A stretch of DNA of 64,000 nucleotides from Mariprofundus sp. (GTDB taxonomy: Bacteria > Pseudomonadota > Zetaproteobacteria > Mariprofundales > Mariprofundaceae): assembly GCA_021772775.1 (NCBI GenBank), contig JAJFLH010000027.1, positions 1 to 64,000 on the forward strand, written 5' to 3'. This document shows, piece after piece, positions 56,101 to 64,000 of this stretch. The position numbers were made by a program, and so were the translations under genes. Under the pieces are notes generated by a model. The model made no database searches and was not told where the DNA came from. It saw only the letters and a program-made list of their open reading frames with translations. The number at the start of each line of letters is the position of its first letter. Positions within the stretch are counted from its first letter, which is position 1.

Positions 56101-56534
56101 CCATGGAGATGCACTTGGGACTCAATGCCATTCTGCCGCCGGATTATATGCCACAGTCAGGCGAACGCCTGAACCTCTATCGTCGCATTTCGCGTGCCGA
56201 AGACGATGGTCAGATTACGCTGTTATTCGAAGAGATGACTGATCGTTTTGGACGCATGCCGGACGAAGCGAAATTTTGTCTGGAATCGGCGCGTTTGCGT
56301 TGGCGCGCTCAGGCCCTGTTCCTATCCGGTGTGCGTGAAAGCGGCGGTGGTTTCAGGCTCAACTTTACAGCTGACTCGAAGATTGATCCGGCTGCATTGA
56401 TGATGCGTGTTCAACGGGAGCCGAATCGTTTTCGCCTTACTCCGGATGGAAATTTATCGCTGTTGCATCAATCCGAACATAAACGTGAGCAACTTAAAGA
56501 TTGCATTGCATTTTTAGATGAGTTGTTGAAATAA
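53145..56534 (+). CDS. mfd: Transcription-repair coupling factor
   Basis: 1129 residues, normal length. UvrB-like N-terminal region, RNA-polymerase-interaction domain ([17 protein letters not shown], near residue 470), then a RecG-like translocase with Walker [10 protein letters not shown], the DEEQRFG box and IRGRVGRS helicase motif VI, and a C-terminal TRCF domain. Releases RNA polymerase stalled at DNA damage and recruits UvrA. Stands alone. Confidence 0.97.
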   Translation: MNSTTPPPTHHPSDALTGLGWRLAQLANSNDPKQSNRLNQTNRLHVWICPDVRSYRQLSEELAFFLHDKPELLWRFPAWEVLPYDRVSPHHGIVGERFATLGRLLNTPNPTGILLTALPAWLQRIAPPESVAAHVWQLKLNMELDTAGLKTRLTEAGMIPADRVLVPGEFAARGGLFDIWPATEDTPLRIDLFGDDIESIRRFDPETQRSGDVLDSFTSVPVREVILDKQGCDTFIANFRTRFPHQRKHPMLSAVQAGRPHPGIEALLPLAYGTMARLGDYLPDSCVVYADSDIEQRRHGFAEQVRAQFEMVRASAEPSISPQELYAVETAVNAKKLPGFDIEPAPSLSDYSDRANPVQAMRTLLNKKLDDGWKLCLVAHGLGQQERMIEACDELTLKLETEQNLLACKEVQLSTTIGYLDSGFAIPKEKLLMLTGRELLGQHSPRKRSRNSTVLRADIFSSLAELQVGDPVVHEDHGVGRYQGLESIDEDGDLADFIKIEYADKASIFVPVEELARLHRYTGEESPTLNKLGSEKWKRTRERVKRDLLAMANELIEVEAARSGNSREPYPMQGSVLAAYDEFAARFPFEETDDQAESIDAILRDLTHEKPMDRVICGDVGFGKTEVSMRAAFVVAQSGRQVAILAPTTVLANQHYSSFSERFAGTGLKVDLISRLQGKKEADRITRELAGGEIRIIVGTHRLLSDQFEFADLGMVIVDEEQRFGVKHKQKLKALHTSVDLLTLTATPIPRTLHQTLSGLRTVSIISTPPAEREAIRTMVSSFDAHIAAEAIRRELYRGGQVYYLHNHVKSIERIAARLREDVPEAEIGVAHGQMSPAELDRQMLAFYEGRLHILLCTTIIESGLDVPNANTLIVERADLLGLSQLHQIRGRVGRSHRQAYAYLFTPDARAMTADARDRLQAIAEHTELGAGFLLARQDMEIRGAGNLLGAEQSGKIEEIGLDMYLDMLTKAVSEARGNAPKPSQPMEMHLGLNAILPPDYMPQSGERLNLYRRISRAEDDGQITLLFEEMTDRFGRMPDEAKFCLESARLRWRAQALFLSGVRESGGGFRLNFTADSKIDPAALMMRVQREPNRFRLTPDGNLSLLHQSEHKREQLKDCIAFLDELLK

Positions 56535-56600
56535 CTCAGCATGCCTTATCAATCAGCTGTAGTGAAATGCGGGTGGCTAGAAATATAGAGAACGTGCACC

Positions 56601-56725
56601 CAAGCGTTTCTAAATCCCCGTTTATCTGTGTCCAGAAGGTGAATCGGGCCAAGCTGAATCGAGCTTGCGAGAGAGAAGGCCGACTGGGGCATCATCTGTG
56701 ATTCTAATGCTTATTGTGAACCGTT
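56601..56725 (+). repeat. Dispersed intergenic repeat, copy B
   Basis: Aligns with the reverse complement of 27151-27255 along most of its length, including TTTCTAAATC, GTTTATCTG, AGAAGGTGAA, GAGAGAAGG, GGGGCATCATCTGTGATT and AATGCTTAT. Follows mfd and carries no open frame. Confidence 0.65.
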
Positions 56726-56874
56726 ACGAAAAGGTTTAGCCGCAGTCATACTAAAGTAGTATGGAGACTTATCCCTCGCTCCATACGATTGCGAGCAAGT
56801 TATGAATGTTTCTACGCGGAACTACATAACAAATATCAAGCAATTGGCTCTGTTATGCTGTTGAGGGGAATAAT

Positions 56875-57015
56875 ATGGAAATGATTACTGGAAACTCATC
56901 GTGGTTGGAACTGTTACTGGATTTCTTTCGCGGAGACTCTAAGCCCGAAATGAAAGTTCAGTATGGAAACCTATCTGCTTCAGAACGTACTTACAGAGGT
57001 AATGACCTTTTCTAA
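56875..57015 (+). CDS. Possible small protein, 46 residues
   Basis: ATG at 56875 is preceded by GAGGGG at good spacing. The product (MEMITGNSSWLELLLDFFRG, then a polar tail ending RGNDLF) has an amphipathic helix and no membrane span. No family recognised. The 340 bases before it hold the dispersed repeat and a small CATACT/AGTATG hairpin at 56748-56764. Confidence 0.4.
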   Translation: MEMITGNSSWLELLLDFFRGDSKPEMKVQYGNLSASERTYRGNDLF

Positions 57016-57139
57016 AAATAAGTTCAGCTATAAGTCACAGACAGAAGAGCGATAGCGCAGGATGATCCATTGCGCTTGCCTCAAGCTGTTTTTCTTCGAA
57101 TATCAAAATAGATTGTAATAACAAAATAGAGGGAGTTTA

Positions 57140-58291
57140 GTGACTCACTTTTCCTCATTACTAATCATAGGAGAGCTTGTGCATCCATCTATTCAACAAT
57201 CATTAGCTGCAACTTTTGTAGTTATGCTGCTTCTTTCCGGCTGGCTCTACAGCAGTCTTGATAGCTTCAGAGAAGGGGTGAGTAAGCAGGCAAAAGATAC
57301 GCTTAAAACAACACTAGATACCACATATAGAACGCTCATGGATTGGCGTGATATGCATATGAGTGAAACGCTAACGTGGGCATCTCATCCCGATATTAAG
57401 GATTTAACCCAAGGGCTCTTGCTTAGTTATCAGCGGGATAAAGAAAAAATGAACAATCTCCAAAATAAAATTGATGAGGAGCTTAGCCCTGCAGTCGAAA
57501 AGGGGCTATTTTCAAGTTATTCAATTCTTACAGCCGAGGGTGTTTGTATATCGTCCAGCCAAACGAGATGGCTTGGGCTATCCATGATAAAGTCTGAACG
57601 AACCACGAAGCTGCTAAGTCGTGTGTTTGATTTGGGTTATGTGGGTTTTACTGTGCCGGAAAAAGGTCAATTATGGGGTGATCATATGCTTGCTATTGCT
57701 CCCATTTATGATGATAGGGGCGGAGTTATTGCTGCGCTGGCTTTTGGTCTTAATGAGGGATTGTCATATTCGAGTATTAGCAGTCGTGGACAAATCGGTG
57801 AAACAGGAGAGACCTATCTGTTTAATGCTGATGGGCAGATGCTTTCCACGTCAAAGTTTATGGCGCAACTAAAATCGATTGCTGTGTTGAATAGTGATGT
57901 TCTTAGCAATGCGGGAGAGAGCAAGGGGCTGAATATCCAGATTCGCGATCCCGGCGGAGATATGACACAAAGCTTTGTGCCTAAGGTGAATGCAGAAGAG
58001 CTGCCTTTGACATACATGGCACGCTCTGCGGTGGGTGGTGGTCATGGAAGTAATTTAGAAGGTTACAATGACTATCGTGGTGTTCCTGTTGTTGGTGTCT
58101 GGCTTTGGGATGAGGTGATGGAAATCGGCATGACATCTGAAATGGATGTGAGTGAGGCTTTTGCCAGTTATGACCAATATAAACAGGATATGATGACTCT
58201 GTTTGTCATCTTTAGCTGTTTGATAGTGTTGCTGTTGGTGTTTGTGGCGAAGCATAAGAGGCAAGTAACTGGTTTCAGAGTCACTGGTTAA
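57140..58291 (+). CDS. Cache-domain membrane sensor without output domain
   Basis: 383 residues: N-terminal helix (about 20-38), a large periplasmic Cache-like domain (GETGETYLFNADGQMLS, YNDYRGVPVVGVWLWDE) and a C-terminal helix (about 351-370), then only about 13 cytoplasmic residues. Proteins with this sensory part normally continue into kinase, cyclase or chemoreceptor domains; here a stop and a strong terminator follow. GTG start with GAGGGAG upstream. It may work by partnering another protein, or be a truncated sensor. Confidence 0.75.
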   Translation: MTHFSSLLIIGELVHPSIQQSLAATFVVMLLLSGWLYSSLDSFREGVSKQAKDTLKTTLDTTYRTLMDWRDMHMSETLTWASHPDIKDLTQGLLLSYQRDKEKMNNLQNKIDEELSPAVEKGLFSSYSILTAEGVCISSSQTRWLGLSMIKSERTTKLLSRVFDLGYVGFTVPEKGQLWGDHMLAIAPIYDDRGGVIAALAFGLNEGLSYSSISSRGQIGETGETYLFNADGQMLSTSKFMAQLKSIAVLNSDVLSNAGESKGLNIQIRDPGGDMTQSFVPKVNAEELPLTYMARSAVGGGHGSNLEGYNDYRGVPVVGVWLWDEVMEIGMTSEMDVSEAFASYDQYKQDMMTLFVIFSCLIVLLLVFVAKHKRQVTGFRVTG

Positions 58292-58340
58292 AGGCCTAGT
58301 GAGATTGAGTTAACCGCTTGTTGGATAAAGGCCTAACGCA

Positions 58341-58378
58341 AAAAGCCCAGGTGACATTGAGTCACCTGGGCTTTTTTT
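58341..58378. terminator. Strong terminator hairpin, left of rnr
   Basis: AAAAGCCCAGGTGAC and GTCACCTGGGCTTTT pair perfectly (15 bp, loop ATTGA) with T-runs on both strands, so it can stop the Cache gene from the left and tRNA-Leu from the right. Nearly the same sequence, inverted, ends the second tRNA-Leu at 60933. Confidence 0.88.
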
Positions 58379-58380
58379 GT

Positions 58381-58467
58381 TGGTACCGAGAACTGGACTC
58401 GAACCAGCACTTCCAAGAGGAAACTAGCACCTGAAGCTAGCGCGTCTACCAATTCCGCCACCTCGGC
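58381..58467 (-). tRNA. tRNA-Leu (CAG)
   Basis: 87-base sequence with encoded CCA, the long variable arm of leucine tRNA, T-loop GGTTCGAGTCC and anticodon loop TTCAGGT, giving anticodon CAG (reads CTG). Acceptor stem GCCGAGG pairs with TCTCGGT. Divergent from rnr and followed by the terminator at 58341. Confidence 0.93.
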
Positions 58468-58527
58468 CTATAGTGTCCCGCAGTGCGGGGCCTATGAAGG
58501 CGCGCAATCATAGGATGGAGCAACATA

Positions 58528-60780
58528 GTGTCAAGTAAGAGCAATAAATCGGATAATGCGGGCAAGTGGCCTAAAAAGGCTACGAATAAACGGGCTTCGG
58601 GCAAAAGCTCGGATGACAAACGTGCAGACAAGCTGAGTCGTAGCAACAGTGTATGGGATAAGTCGGCCTCTGGTGGAGGCTCCGATGACAAAGGGCGTCC
58701 TGGTAAGAGCCCATGGGGAAAGCGCGCTTCCAGTGAACAATCCGATGACGCTCGTGCAGAGAAATCTCCTCACAGCAACAACGCATGGGACAAAAATGAG
58801 AAGCGACCAAGCCAAAAGAAACGTCAGGGTAGCAGTAAATCACCTTGGGGCAGTGTGAAGAAAAAGGCCCAACAAACCTGGACGGGCACTGTTTCCGCCC
58901 ATCCCGATGGTTTTGGTTTTGTTGATGTTGTTGGCGTCGAAAAAGGTTTTTTCCTGCCGCATGAGCAGATGAATGGTTTAATGCATGGTGACACTGTGGA
59001 AGTGCGCGCTGTGCGTAATCGTGGCCGTGAATCAGCTGAAGTGGTGCGTGTTGTTGAACATGCTTCGGCCATTCTGGTTGGTCAGTTCCTGATTCAAGGC
59101 AATAAAGCGATAGTGAAGCCGCGTTCTCGCAAAATTCCACAAAACATTCTCATTGCTCATAAAGATACTAATGGCGCTCATGAGGGTGATTGGGTGCGCA
59201 TCGAAGTTTCTCGCGTTTCAGGCCCATTGCGTGGCCGTGTACAAGAAGTGCTGGGGGATCAACTTACGCCGTCCAAACTGGTTGAATTGATTATCGCCGA
59301 ACAAGGTCTGGATCAAGAGTTCCCGGACAAAGTTAGCGCTGAAGCGAAACATTTTTCAGATCAGGTGGCAGAAAAGGATATTCATGACCGTAAAGACTTA
59401 AGACATTTGCCGTTTGTCACCATTGATGGTGAAGATGCGCGGGATTTCGATGATGCGATTTGCGTCTTGCCGCGTGGCGATGGTTTTGAAACCTGGGTGG
59501 CCATTGCTGATGTGGCACATTACGTCAAAGCAGGCTCTGCCCTTGATGAGGAAGCGCAGCAGCGCAGTAACTCCTTCTATTTCCCAGATCGTGTGATTCC
59601 CATGTTGCCCGAAAAACTATCGAACGGGCTCTGCTCCTTGAATCCGAACGTTGCACGGCTGGCGATGACTGTGCGTATGCGTTTTGATGCCAATGGCACA
59701 CGCCGTTCGATCCATGTCTATAACGCGGTGATTCATTCACAAGCGCGTTTAACTTATACAGAGGTGGCCAAATGGCTGGATGAACGCGATGAAACAGTTA
59801 TCGAAGCGCCCGGTATTTGTGATATGTTGGATGATGCTGCCCGTCTGTTCCGCAAGCAGGTGATCAAACGCGAGCAGCGTGGTGCTTTAGACCTGGATAT
59901 GCCGGAAGTACGTGCACGACTGGAAAATGATGCCGTTGTCGATATGTGTGCTATGGATCGCAATATTGCGCACCGCCTGATTGAGGAGATGATGCTGGCG
60001 GCCAATACGGCCGTAGCTGAATATATGGAAACGCATAACTGTGCGCTGTTATATCGTGTGCATACTCCGCCGGAACGTGAAGCCATTGAGAAACTTAATG
60101 AATTTCTTGGTCCGTTCGGTCTGTTTGTTCGCCTGCCCAAAGCCAAAGAGAAAGATAGCAATGTGAAACCATGGGCTGTGCAGCAGGTATTAACGCAGTC
60201 ACAAGGCAAACCATTCGCCCATGTGCTGCACCGATTGGTGTTGCGCTCTATGCAGCGGGCTCAATATACACCCAACAACGAAGGTCATTTTGGTTTGGCG
60301 TATGAAACCTATGCTCATTTCACCAGTCCGATTCGTCGTTATGCCGACTTGATTGTTCACCGTCGTCTGAAAGCTTTGATTAAAGGGCAAGACCCGAACA
60401 AAGCCCAACATGAAAGTACACTGACCGAAATTGGTGCACACGCCTCATCTCAAGAGCGCATACAGCAACGCGCGGAATGGGATACACAAGCGATGTTGGC
60501 CGCTCTGTTTCTTGCTAAAGACGTTGGAAAAACCTTGTCTGCCCGCATTTCAGGTTTAAGTAAACGCCGCATTTTCTTCGAACTGGAGCCCAGCATGGCC
60601 GAAGGTTCATTGGATGTGGATGCTCTGCCAGGCGCATTTGTGCTCGATGAAACGGGACACCGTCTGACTTCTAAGCATAGTGGGCATAGTTATCACTTGG
60701 GAGATCAGCTCGAAGTAGTGATTGAATCCGCCGATCCTGTACGCGGACAAATCGCTGTTCGCCTCACCGATAATGACTAA
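58528..60780 (+). CDS. rnr: Ribonuclease R
   Basis: 750 residues, 3'-5' exoribonuclease. Cold-shock domains begin about residue 118 (WTGTVSAHPDGFGFVDV); the RNB domain has the catalytic GEDARDFDDA near 298-307; a C-terminal S1 domain ends the protein. The first 115 residues are Lys/Ser/Asp-rich with imperfect repeats (SDDKRADK / SDDARAEK; KSPWGKR / KSPWGSV) instead of the usual winged-helix start. GTG at 58528 with TGGAG upstream. Confidence 0.93.
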   Translation: MSSKSNKSDNAGKWPKKATNKRASGKSSDDKRADKLSRSNSVWDKSASGGGSDDKGRPGKSPWGKRASSEQSDDARAEKSPHSNNAWDKNEKRPSQKKRQGSSKSPWGSVKKKAQQTWTGTVSAHPDGFGFVDVVGVEKGFFLPHEQMNGLMHGDTVEVRAVRNRGRESAEVVRVVEHASAILVGQFLIQGNKAIVKPRSRKIPQNILIAHKDTNGAHEGDWVRIEVSRVSGPLRGRVQEVLGDQLTPSKLVELIIAEQGLDQEFPDKVSAEAKHFSDQVAEKDIHDRKDLRHLPFVTIDGEDARDFDDAICVLPRGDGFETWVAIADVAHYVKAGSALDEEAQQRSNSFYFPDRVIPMLPEKLSNGLCSLNPNVARLAMTVRMRFDANGTRRSIHVYNAVIHSQARLTYTEVAKWLDERDETVIEAPGICDMLDDAARLFRKQVIKREQRGALDLDMPEVRARLENDAVVDMCAMDRNIAHRLIEEMMLAANTAVAEYMETHNCALLYRVHTPPEREAIEKLNEFLGPFGLFVRLPKAKEKDSNVKPWAVQQVLTQSQGKPFAHVLHRLVLRSMQRAQYTPNNEGHFGLAYETYAHFTSPIRRYADLIVHRRLKALIKGQDPNKAQHESTLTEIGAHASSQERIQQRAEWDTQAMLAALFLAKDVGKTLSARISGLSKRRIFFELEPSMAEGSLDVDALPGAFVLDETGHRLTSKHSGHSYHLGDQLEVVIESADPVRGQIAVRLTDND

Positions 60781-60840
60781 GCTTCTTGCGCAATTATTTT
60801 GCTTTGGCATGATTCCGGCCGCTTAATGTGAATACCATAT

Positions 60841-60927
60841 GCCGAGGTGGTGGAACTGGTAGACACAAGGGACTTAAAATCCCTCGGTAGAAATACTGTA
60901 CGGGTTCGACTCCCGTCCTCGGTACCA
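60841..60927 (+). tRNA. tRNA-Leu (TAA)
   Basis: 87 bases with encoded CCA and long variable arm; anticodon loop CTTAAAA gives TAA (reads TTA). Acceptor GCCGAGG pairs with TCCTCGGT-type strand before ACCA. Ends at the terminator starting 60933. Confidence 0.94.
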
Positions 60928-60932
60928 ACAAT

Positions 60933-60968
60933 AAAATCCCAGGTGACTCAATGTCACCTGGGATTTTT
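60933..60968 (+). terminator. Terminator after tRNA-Leu (TAA)
   Basis: AAAATCCCAGGTGAC and GTCACCTGGGATTTT form a 15-bp stem with loop TCAAT and T-run. A partial second copy (GACTCAATGTCACCTGGGATT...GCGTTAGG) follows at about 60999-61030 as a direct repeat. Confidence 0.88.
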
Positions 60969-61072
60969 GCGTTAGGCCTTTATCGAAAGAACGGGCTGAC
61001 TCAATGTCACCTGGGATTTTTTGCGTTAGGACTTTGCTTGTATGCTACATTGATAGACCCGACCCCATGAGT

Positions 61073-61460
61073 TTACTAAGTTGCCTATGCGGCAGTGAAC
61101 CATGCCGCTCTTCTTCAGCAGATGCATTGCGATTTCTAAGCTGCCTATGCGGCAGTGAACCGTATCTGATGCCACAGCATCGGCCTTGCGTTTTTCTAAG
61201 CTGCCTATGCGGCAGTGAACTATTAAAACAGGGTGCGCCATCAGTCGCGGAATTTCTAAGCTGCCTATGCGGCAGTGAACGTCACCTGCTCCGGGGCTCG
61301 TCTCGTTCTTAGTTTCTAAGCTGCCTATGCGGCAGTGAACGAAAGCATCACGTACAACGCTCATCTGCGTATTTTCTAAGCTGCCTATGCGGCAGTGAAC
61401 AGATTCGAAGTTGATATCCTTGCCGCCGCCAATTTCTAAGCTGCCTATGCGGCAGTGAAC
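61073..61460 (-). CRISPR. Type I-F CRISPR array, 7 repeats and 6 spacers
   Basis: 28-bp repeats (on plus strand TTTCTAAGCTGCC...GGCAGTGAAC) begin at 61073, 61133, 61193, 61253, 61313, 61373 and 61433, with 32-base spacers and an exact 60-base period. On the minus strand they read GTTCACTGCCGCATAGGC..., the type I-F form. The first copy at 61073 has two mismatches, marking the distal end, so the leader is the AT-rich region right of 61460 and transcription runs leftward. No cas genes are in the window. Open frames over the array are artefacts of the repeats. Confidence 0.97.
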
Positions 61461-61768
61461 CCGAGCATATTTCCCAAAAGAATATATGCAACAAGGAGAT
61501 ACCTTGTTTTTTCTTTTTAACCAATGAGAAAAGTAGGCTTTGTAACCAATGAATTATAAAGAGCTTTTTAAATGTTAAAAATTAAAGGCTAAAACATGGG
61601 TTGGCGAACTTAGCCCATAGACACTAATTTCCCAGCCCAAAACAGTTACAAGTTGCGAGAGGTAGTTCCTTAGCTTACACGAATCACTTCTGGAGACTAC
61701 TAAGTAAAGAACTGTCCCACAGAGTTTGGTGACGGGCCTGGCATGAGTTATTTATTTTCCTGAGTTCC
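61461..61768. promoter_or_regulatory. Probable CRISPR leader and adjoining non-coding DNA
   Basis: AT-rich from 61461 to about 61590, as expected for the array leader on the minus strand. ACAAGG-AGATA-CCTTGT followed by T-rich sequence at 61491-61518 could also end plus-strand transcription. The rest, to 61768, holds no gene I can recognise. Confidence 0.5.
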
Positions 61769-61903
61769 TCAATGCTTCTTTTTATCGCTTTCAAACTGCT
61801 CTCCAATATTAAGCCAGTAGCGAGTGCCTTTAAGTTGACCTGTTTTGCTCAGCGCACCAAGCTCAACGAGCTTCTGAAGATCCCTATCGCTAGTTGTTAT
61901 GAC
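61769..61903 (-). pseudogene. C-terminal remnant of a Fic-family protein
   Basis: About 44 codons: TTSDRDLQKLVELGALSKTG followed by QLKGTRYWLN, matching the winged-helix end of Fic-domain proteins. An in-frame stop lies just upstream and no catalytic Fic motif (HPFxxGNGR) is present. Left over from a deleted gene between the CRISPR leader and the M48 gene. Confidence 0.6.
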
Positions 61904-61962
61904 TCAGCTTATAGTACTTAATTCGTTGATTTAATGATATGAGCCGCAGCTGATGATGGTAG

Positions 61963-62160
61963 TTGATTTCAGTGATTCCTTTCATTGGTGCTGTTATGCT
62001 TATCCAGTTTCGAATCTTTGATAGCAAGCTTAGACGAAATCAATATGGGGCTAACCCAACAGCTCTACGGATTACTAATGCAAAGAGCCGTTTGTATCGT
62101 TTACTGCAAATAAAGCTCACCAAATTGATTGAATCAGATACAATGGGGGGCGAAATTTGA
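61963..62160 (+). pseudogene. C-terminal remnant of a DUF805 membrane protein
   Basis: The frame opens after a TAG stop and reads ISVIPFIGAVMLIQFRIFDS then NQYGANP, the closing motif of DUF805 proteins (IPFIG ... DS ... NxYGxNP). The upstream three helices are missing and the tail after NP is extra sequence. Not expected to be functional. Confidence 0.55.
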
Positions 62161-62212
62161 GGTATAAGAACGGCTGCCGTATTGTTGATCTGTTACAGAT
62201 GAGGAGAGACTC

Positions 62213-63799
62213 ATGAATAGATTTTATTGTCCTCGCATAGATGAGTTTACGGCAGACGCGCGGCGCTTGTTATTTCTAATCATAGCAATGCTGTTTACGC
62301 TCTTTTTTCTCAACGGTTGTGCCACCAATCCTGTGACAGGAAAAAATGAGTTGATGCTTATTTCCGAATCCATGGAGCTGGAGATGGGGCAGAAGAACTA
62401 TCTGCCAGCTCGTCAGATGCAGGGCGGTGATTATGTTGTTAACCCTGAAGTGACTGCTTATGTACGCGAGGTTGGTCAGAAACTTGCCGCAGTATCTGAT
62501 CGTAAATTGCCCTATGAATTTAGCGTGTTGAACAACTCAGGGATTAATGCCTGGGCGATGCCGGGTGGTAAATTAGCGATTAACCGTGGTCTGTTATTGA
62601 AGATGGATAGCGAAGCGGAGCTGGCTGCTGTGTTGGGGCATGAGATTGTCCATGCTGCCGCTAAACATGGTGCGCGGCAGATGCAGCAGGCCTTGTTGCT
62701 GCAAGGAGCTATGATGGCAGCCACTCTTGCCATTCAAGATAGTGTCGATGATGAATCCACGCAGGCACTTGGTTTGATGGGAGCTGAAGTCGTTGCGACA
62801 CTGTTAAATTCCAAGTTTAGCCGTGATGATGAGCGGCAGTCAGATCATTATGGCATGACTTATATGTCTCGGGCCGGTTACGACCCTTATGGGGCAGTAA
62901 GGATGCAGGAAGTGTTATTAAACGAATCACAGGGTCAGCAAGGCGATCTGATTTCGAATATGTTCTCCAGTCATCCTCCATCTCAGGAGCGCATTAATAT
63001 CAATCGCGCTTTTGCCACTCAGCTGCCGGCAGGAAAAAATGGACGTGATGAATACCATCAAAGGTTGGCATCGCTGTTTAAGGTGGCCCCGGCTTATGCT
63101 GCGTATGATGAAGGTCAAAAAGCGATTAAAGCTAAGGATTACCACAAAGCCCGTGCGATGGCAGAACAGGCCATAAGTATTGAGCCACGTGAAGCAAAAT
63201 TCCATCTGCTGCGGGGTTCTGCTTTGGAGCATGGGCGTAACAGTAGAGCTGCGTTGGCTGCATACCGGCAAGCAGTAAATTTAAGCCCAACGTATTATGA
63301 ACCACACTTGCGGCTCGGACTGCTGCTTGATGGAATGGGTCATCGTTATCAAGCTAAACAGGCGCTGGAGAATAGTCTTCGTTTTCTTAAATCGGCTTCA
63401 GCTTTGCAGCGATTGGGCAGTTATGCTTTAGCCGATGGCAACTCTAATCTGGCACGCCAATATTTGAGAGAAGCATCTGCTAGCAATAGCCCCGATGGCC
63501 AGAAAGCCTATGCCGAACTGCTGGGCTTTGATCTGCCGGCGAATGCCGGTAATTATTTAACTGCCCAGGTTAGCCTGAGTGCTGATAACCGACTGAAATA
63601 TGTGGTGCGAAACAATACGCCATTTCCAATTTCGAATGTGATTATTCAGTCCAATGAGCCATCAGGTAGCCAGCGTCTGAGTATGAACAGTGCGATCCCT
63701 GGTTATCAAAAATCAACGCTGCTGACGAATAGAAAGCTTAAACAAGAAGAGCTCTACAGCTTTAGTGTCAATGTCATTAGTGCAAATCTGGCGAAATAA
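62213..63799 (+). CDS. M48 metalloprotease lipoprotein with TPR repeats (BepA-like)
   Basis: 528 residues. Signal sequence with lipobox LNGC (Cys36), zinc-protease motif HEIVH at 143-147 and a downstream Glu-containing helix (DERQSDHYG), then TPR repeats (about 300-430) and a C-terminal beta domain (about 450-525). Relatives such as BepA control outer-membrane protein assembly in the periplasm. The Met1 frame has GAGGAGAG upstream. The extra C-terminal domain makes it longer than E. coli BepA. Confidence 0.9.
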   Translation: MNRFYCPRIDEFTADARRLLFLIIAMLFTLFFLNGCATNPVTGKNELMLISESMELEMGQKNYLPARQMQGGDYVVNPEVTAYVREVGQKLAAVSDRKLPYEFSVLNNSGINAWAMPGGKLAINRGLLLKMDSEAELAAVLGHEIVHAAAKHGARQMQQALLLQGAMMAATLAIQDSVDDESTQALGLMGAEVVATLLNSKFSRDDERQSDHYGMTYMSRAGYDPYGAVRMQEVLLNESQGQQGDLISNMFSSHPPSQERININRAFATQLPAGKNGRDEYHQRLASLFKVAPAYAAYDEGQKAIKAKDYHKARAMAEQAISIEPREAKFHLLRGSALEHGRNSRAALAAYRQAVNLSPTYYEPHLRLGLLLDGMGHRYQAKQALENSLRFLKSASALQRLGSYALADGNSNLARQYLREASASNSPDGQKAYAELLGFDLPANAGNYLTAQVSLSADNRLKYVVRNNTPFPISNVIIQSNEPSGSQRLSMNSAIPGYQKSTLLTNRKLKQEELYSFSVNVISANLAK

Positions 63800-63808
63800 A
63801 ATACCACG

Positions 63809-64000
63809 ATGATATTCCGCCGAATGATTCCTCTGTTGCTGATTGTGCTGCTTTTATCAGGCACATGGCTTACGGCTCCCTTGTGGTTATCGAAAACGGT
63901 AGAATATATTTTAACTGACCAACAATGCAGTGAAGCTGTGGTTGATCTTGAATCCGTTGGTTGGAATAGCAGCCAGATCAACAGGCTCTATTGCAAGGAT
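63809..64000 (+). CDS. Start of an unknown membrane-anchored protein, cut by window edge
   Basis: 64 codons visible from ATG 63809: an N-terminal hydrophobic helix (about 7-27, IPLLLIVLLLSGTWLTAPLW) followed by a polar segment with two Cys. It follows the M48 gene by nine bases, so it is likely cotranscribed. Too short to assign; an AsmA/YdbH-like anchored envelope protein is one possibility. Confidence 0.6.
   Translation, partial: MIFRRMIPLLLIVLLLSGTWLTAPLWLSKTVEYILTDQQCSEAVVDLESVGWNSSQINRLYCKD

Noticed and set aside
61004-61364. Open frames on both strands with repeated LSCLCGSE / VHCRIGSLE peptides
   Set aside because: They are translations of the CRISPR repeats; the 60-base period keeps the frame open.

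Overview
The window reads as chromosomal DNA of a Gram-negative respiratory proteobacterium. Supporting signs are TonB/ExbBD, lipoproteins, outer-membrane barrels, TolC-type channels, many periplasmic c-type cytochromes, a copper nitrite reductase, sulfide:quinone oxidoreductase and a type I-F CRISPR array. The mix of denitrification, sulfide and copper genes with moderate base composition fits a chemolithotrophic or sediment/marine Gamma- or Zetaproteobacterium. That placement is inference; no rRNA or other clear taxonomic marker is present.

Layout. (1) 0-2 kb, minus strand: two periplasmic cytochromes c followed by nirK, which runs off the left edge. (2) 2-2.8 kb: a long divergent control region holding three copies of a palindromic motif. 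(3) 2.8-9.8 kb, plus: exbB-exbD-tonB, a TonB-dependent receptor, an LTxxQ-type periplasmic protein, an unknown periplasmic protein, a NapH/NosR-like polyferredoxin and a SafE/DsbD-like membrane protein, apparently one metal-import and redox operon. (4) 10-14.3 kb: lgt, uppP and sppA. (5) 14.4-24.6 kb: copper island with a CusCBA-type efflux system, Met/His-rich periplasmic proteins, a DUF411 protein and CopA; cusA carries an in-frame dispersed repeat. (6) 24.6-29.6 kb: a frameshifted gene, degenerate intergenic DNA, nitrobindin-like, DsrE-like, TusA, a Met-rich barrel and a TlpA thioredoxin. (7) 29.6-37.7 kb, minus: cytochromes, DUF1302-type barrel, MMPL/RND exporter, LolA-like protein, small membrane proteins and a MarR regulator with a 33-bp palindrome. 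(8) 37.7-52.4 kb, minus: chemoreceptor, cytochrome c peroxidase, AhpD-like protein, SQR, Crp/Fnr regulator, three rhodaneses, several DUF2892 proteins, DUF302, a tripartite RND pump and an ArsR regulator with the cysteine spacing of the persulfide sensors BigR/SqrR. (9) 52.4-64 kb: REC protein, mfd, Cache sensor, rnr flanked by inverted tRNA-Leu/terminator modules, CRISPR array, gene remnants and an M48 lipoprotein protease.

Working together: the nirK operon and the TonB operon diverge from one control region with shared operator-like repeats. A third copy of the motif precedes a cytochrome c fusion gene near 31 kb. This suggests one redox-responsive regulator coordinating nitrite respiration, metal import and electron carriers. 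The 39-52 kb block looks like a sulfide/persulfide-responsive detoxification island that includes an efflux pump. The copper island would export or detoxify copper, while nirK and possibly the TonB operon use it.
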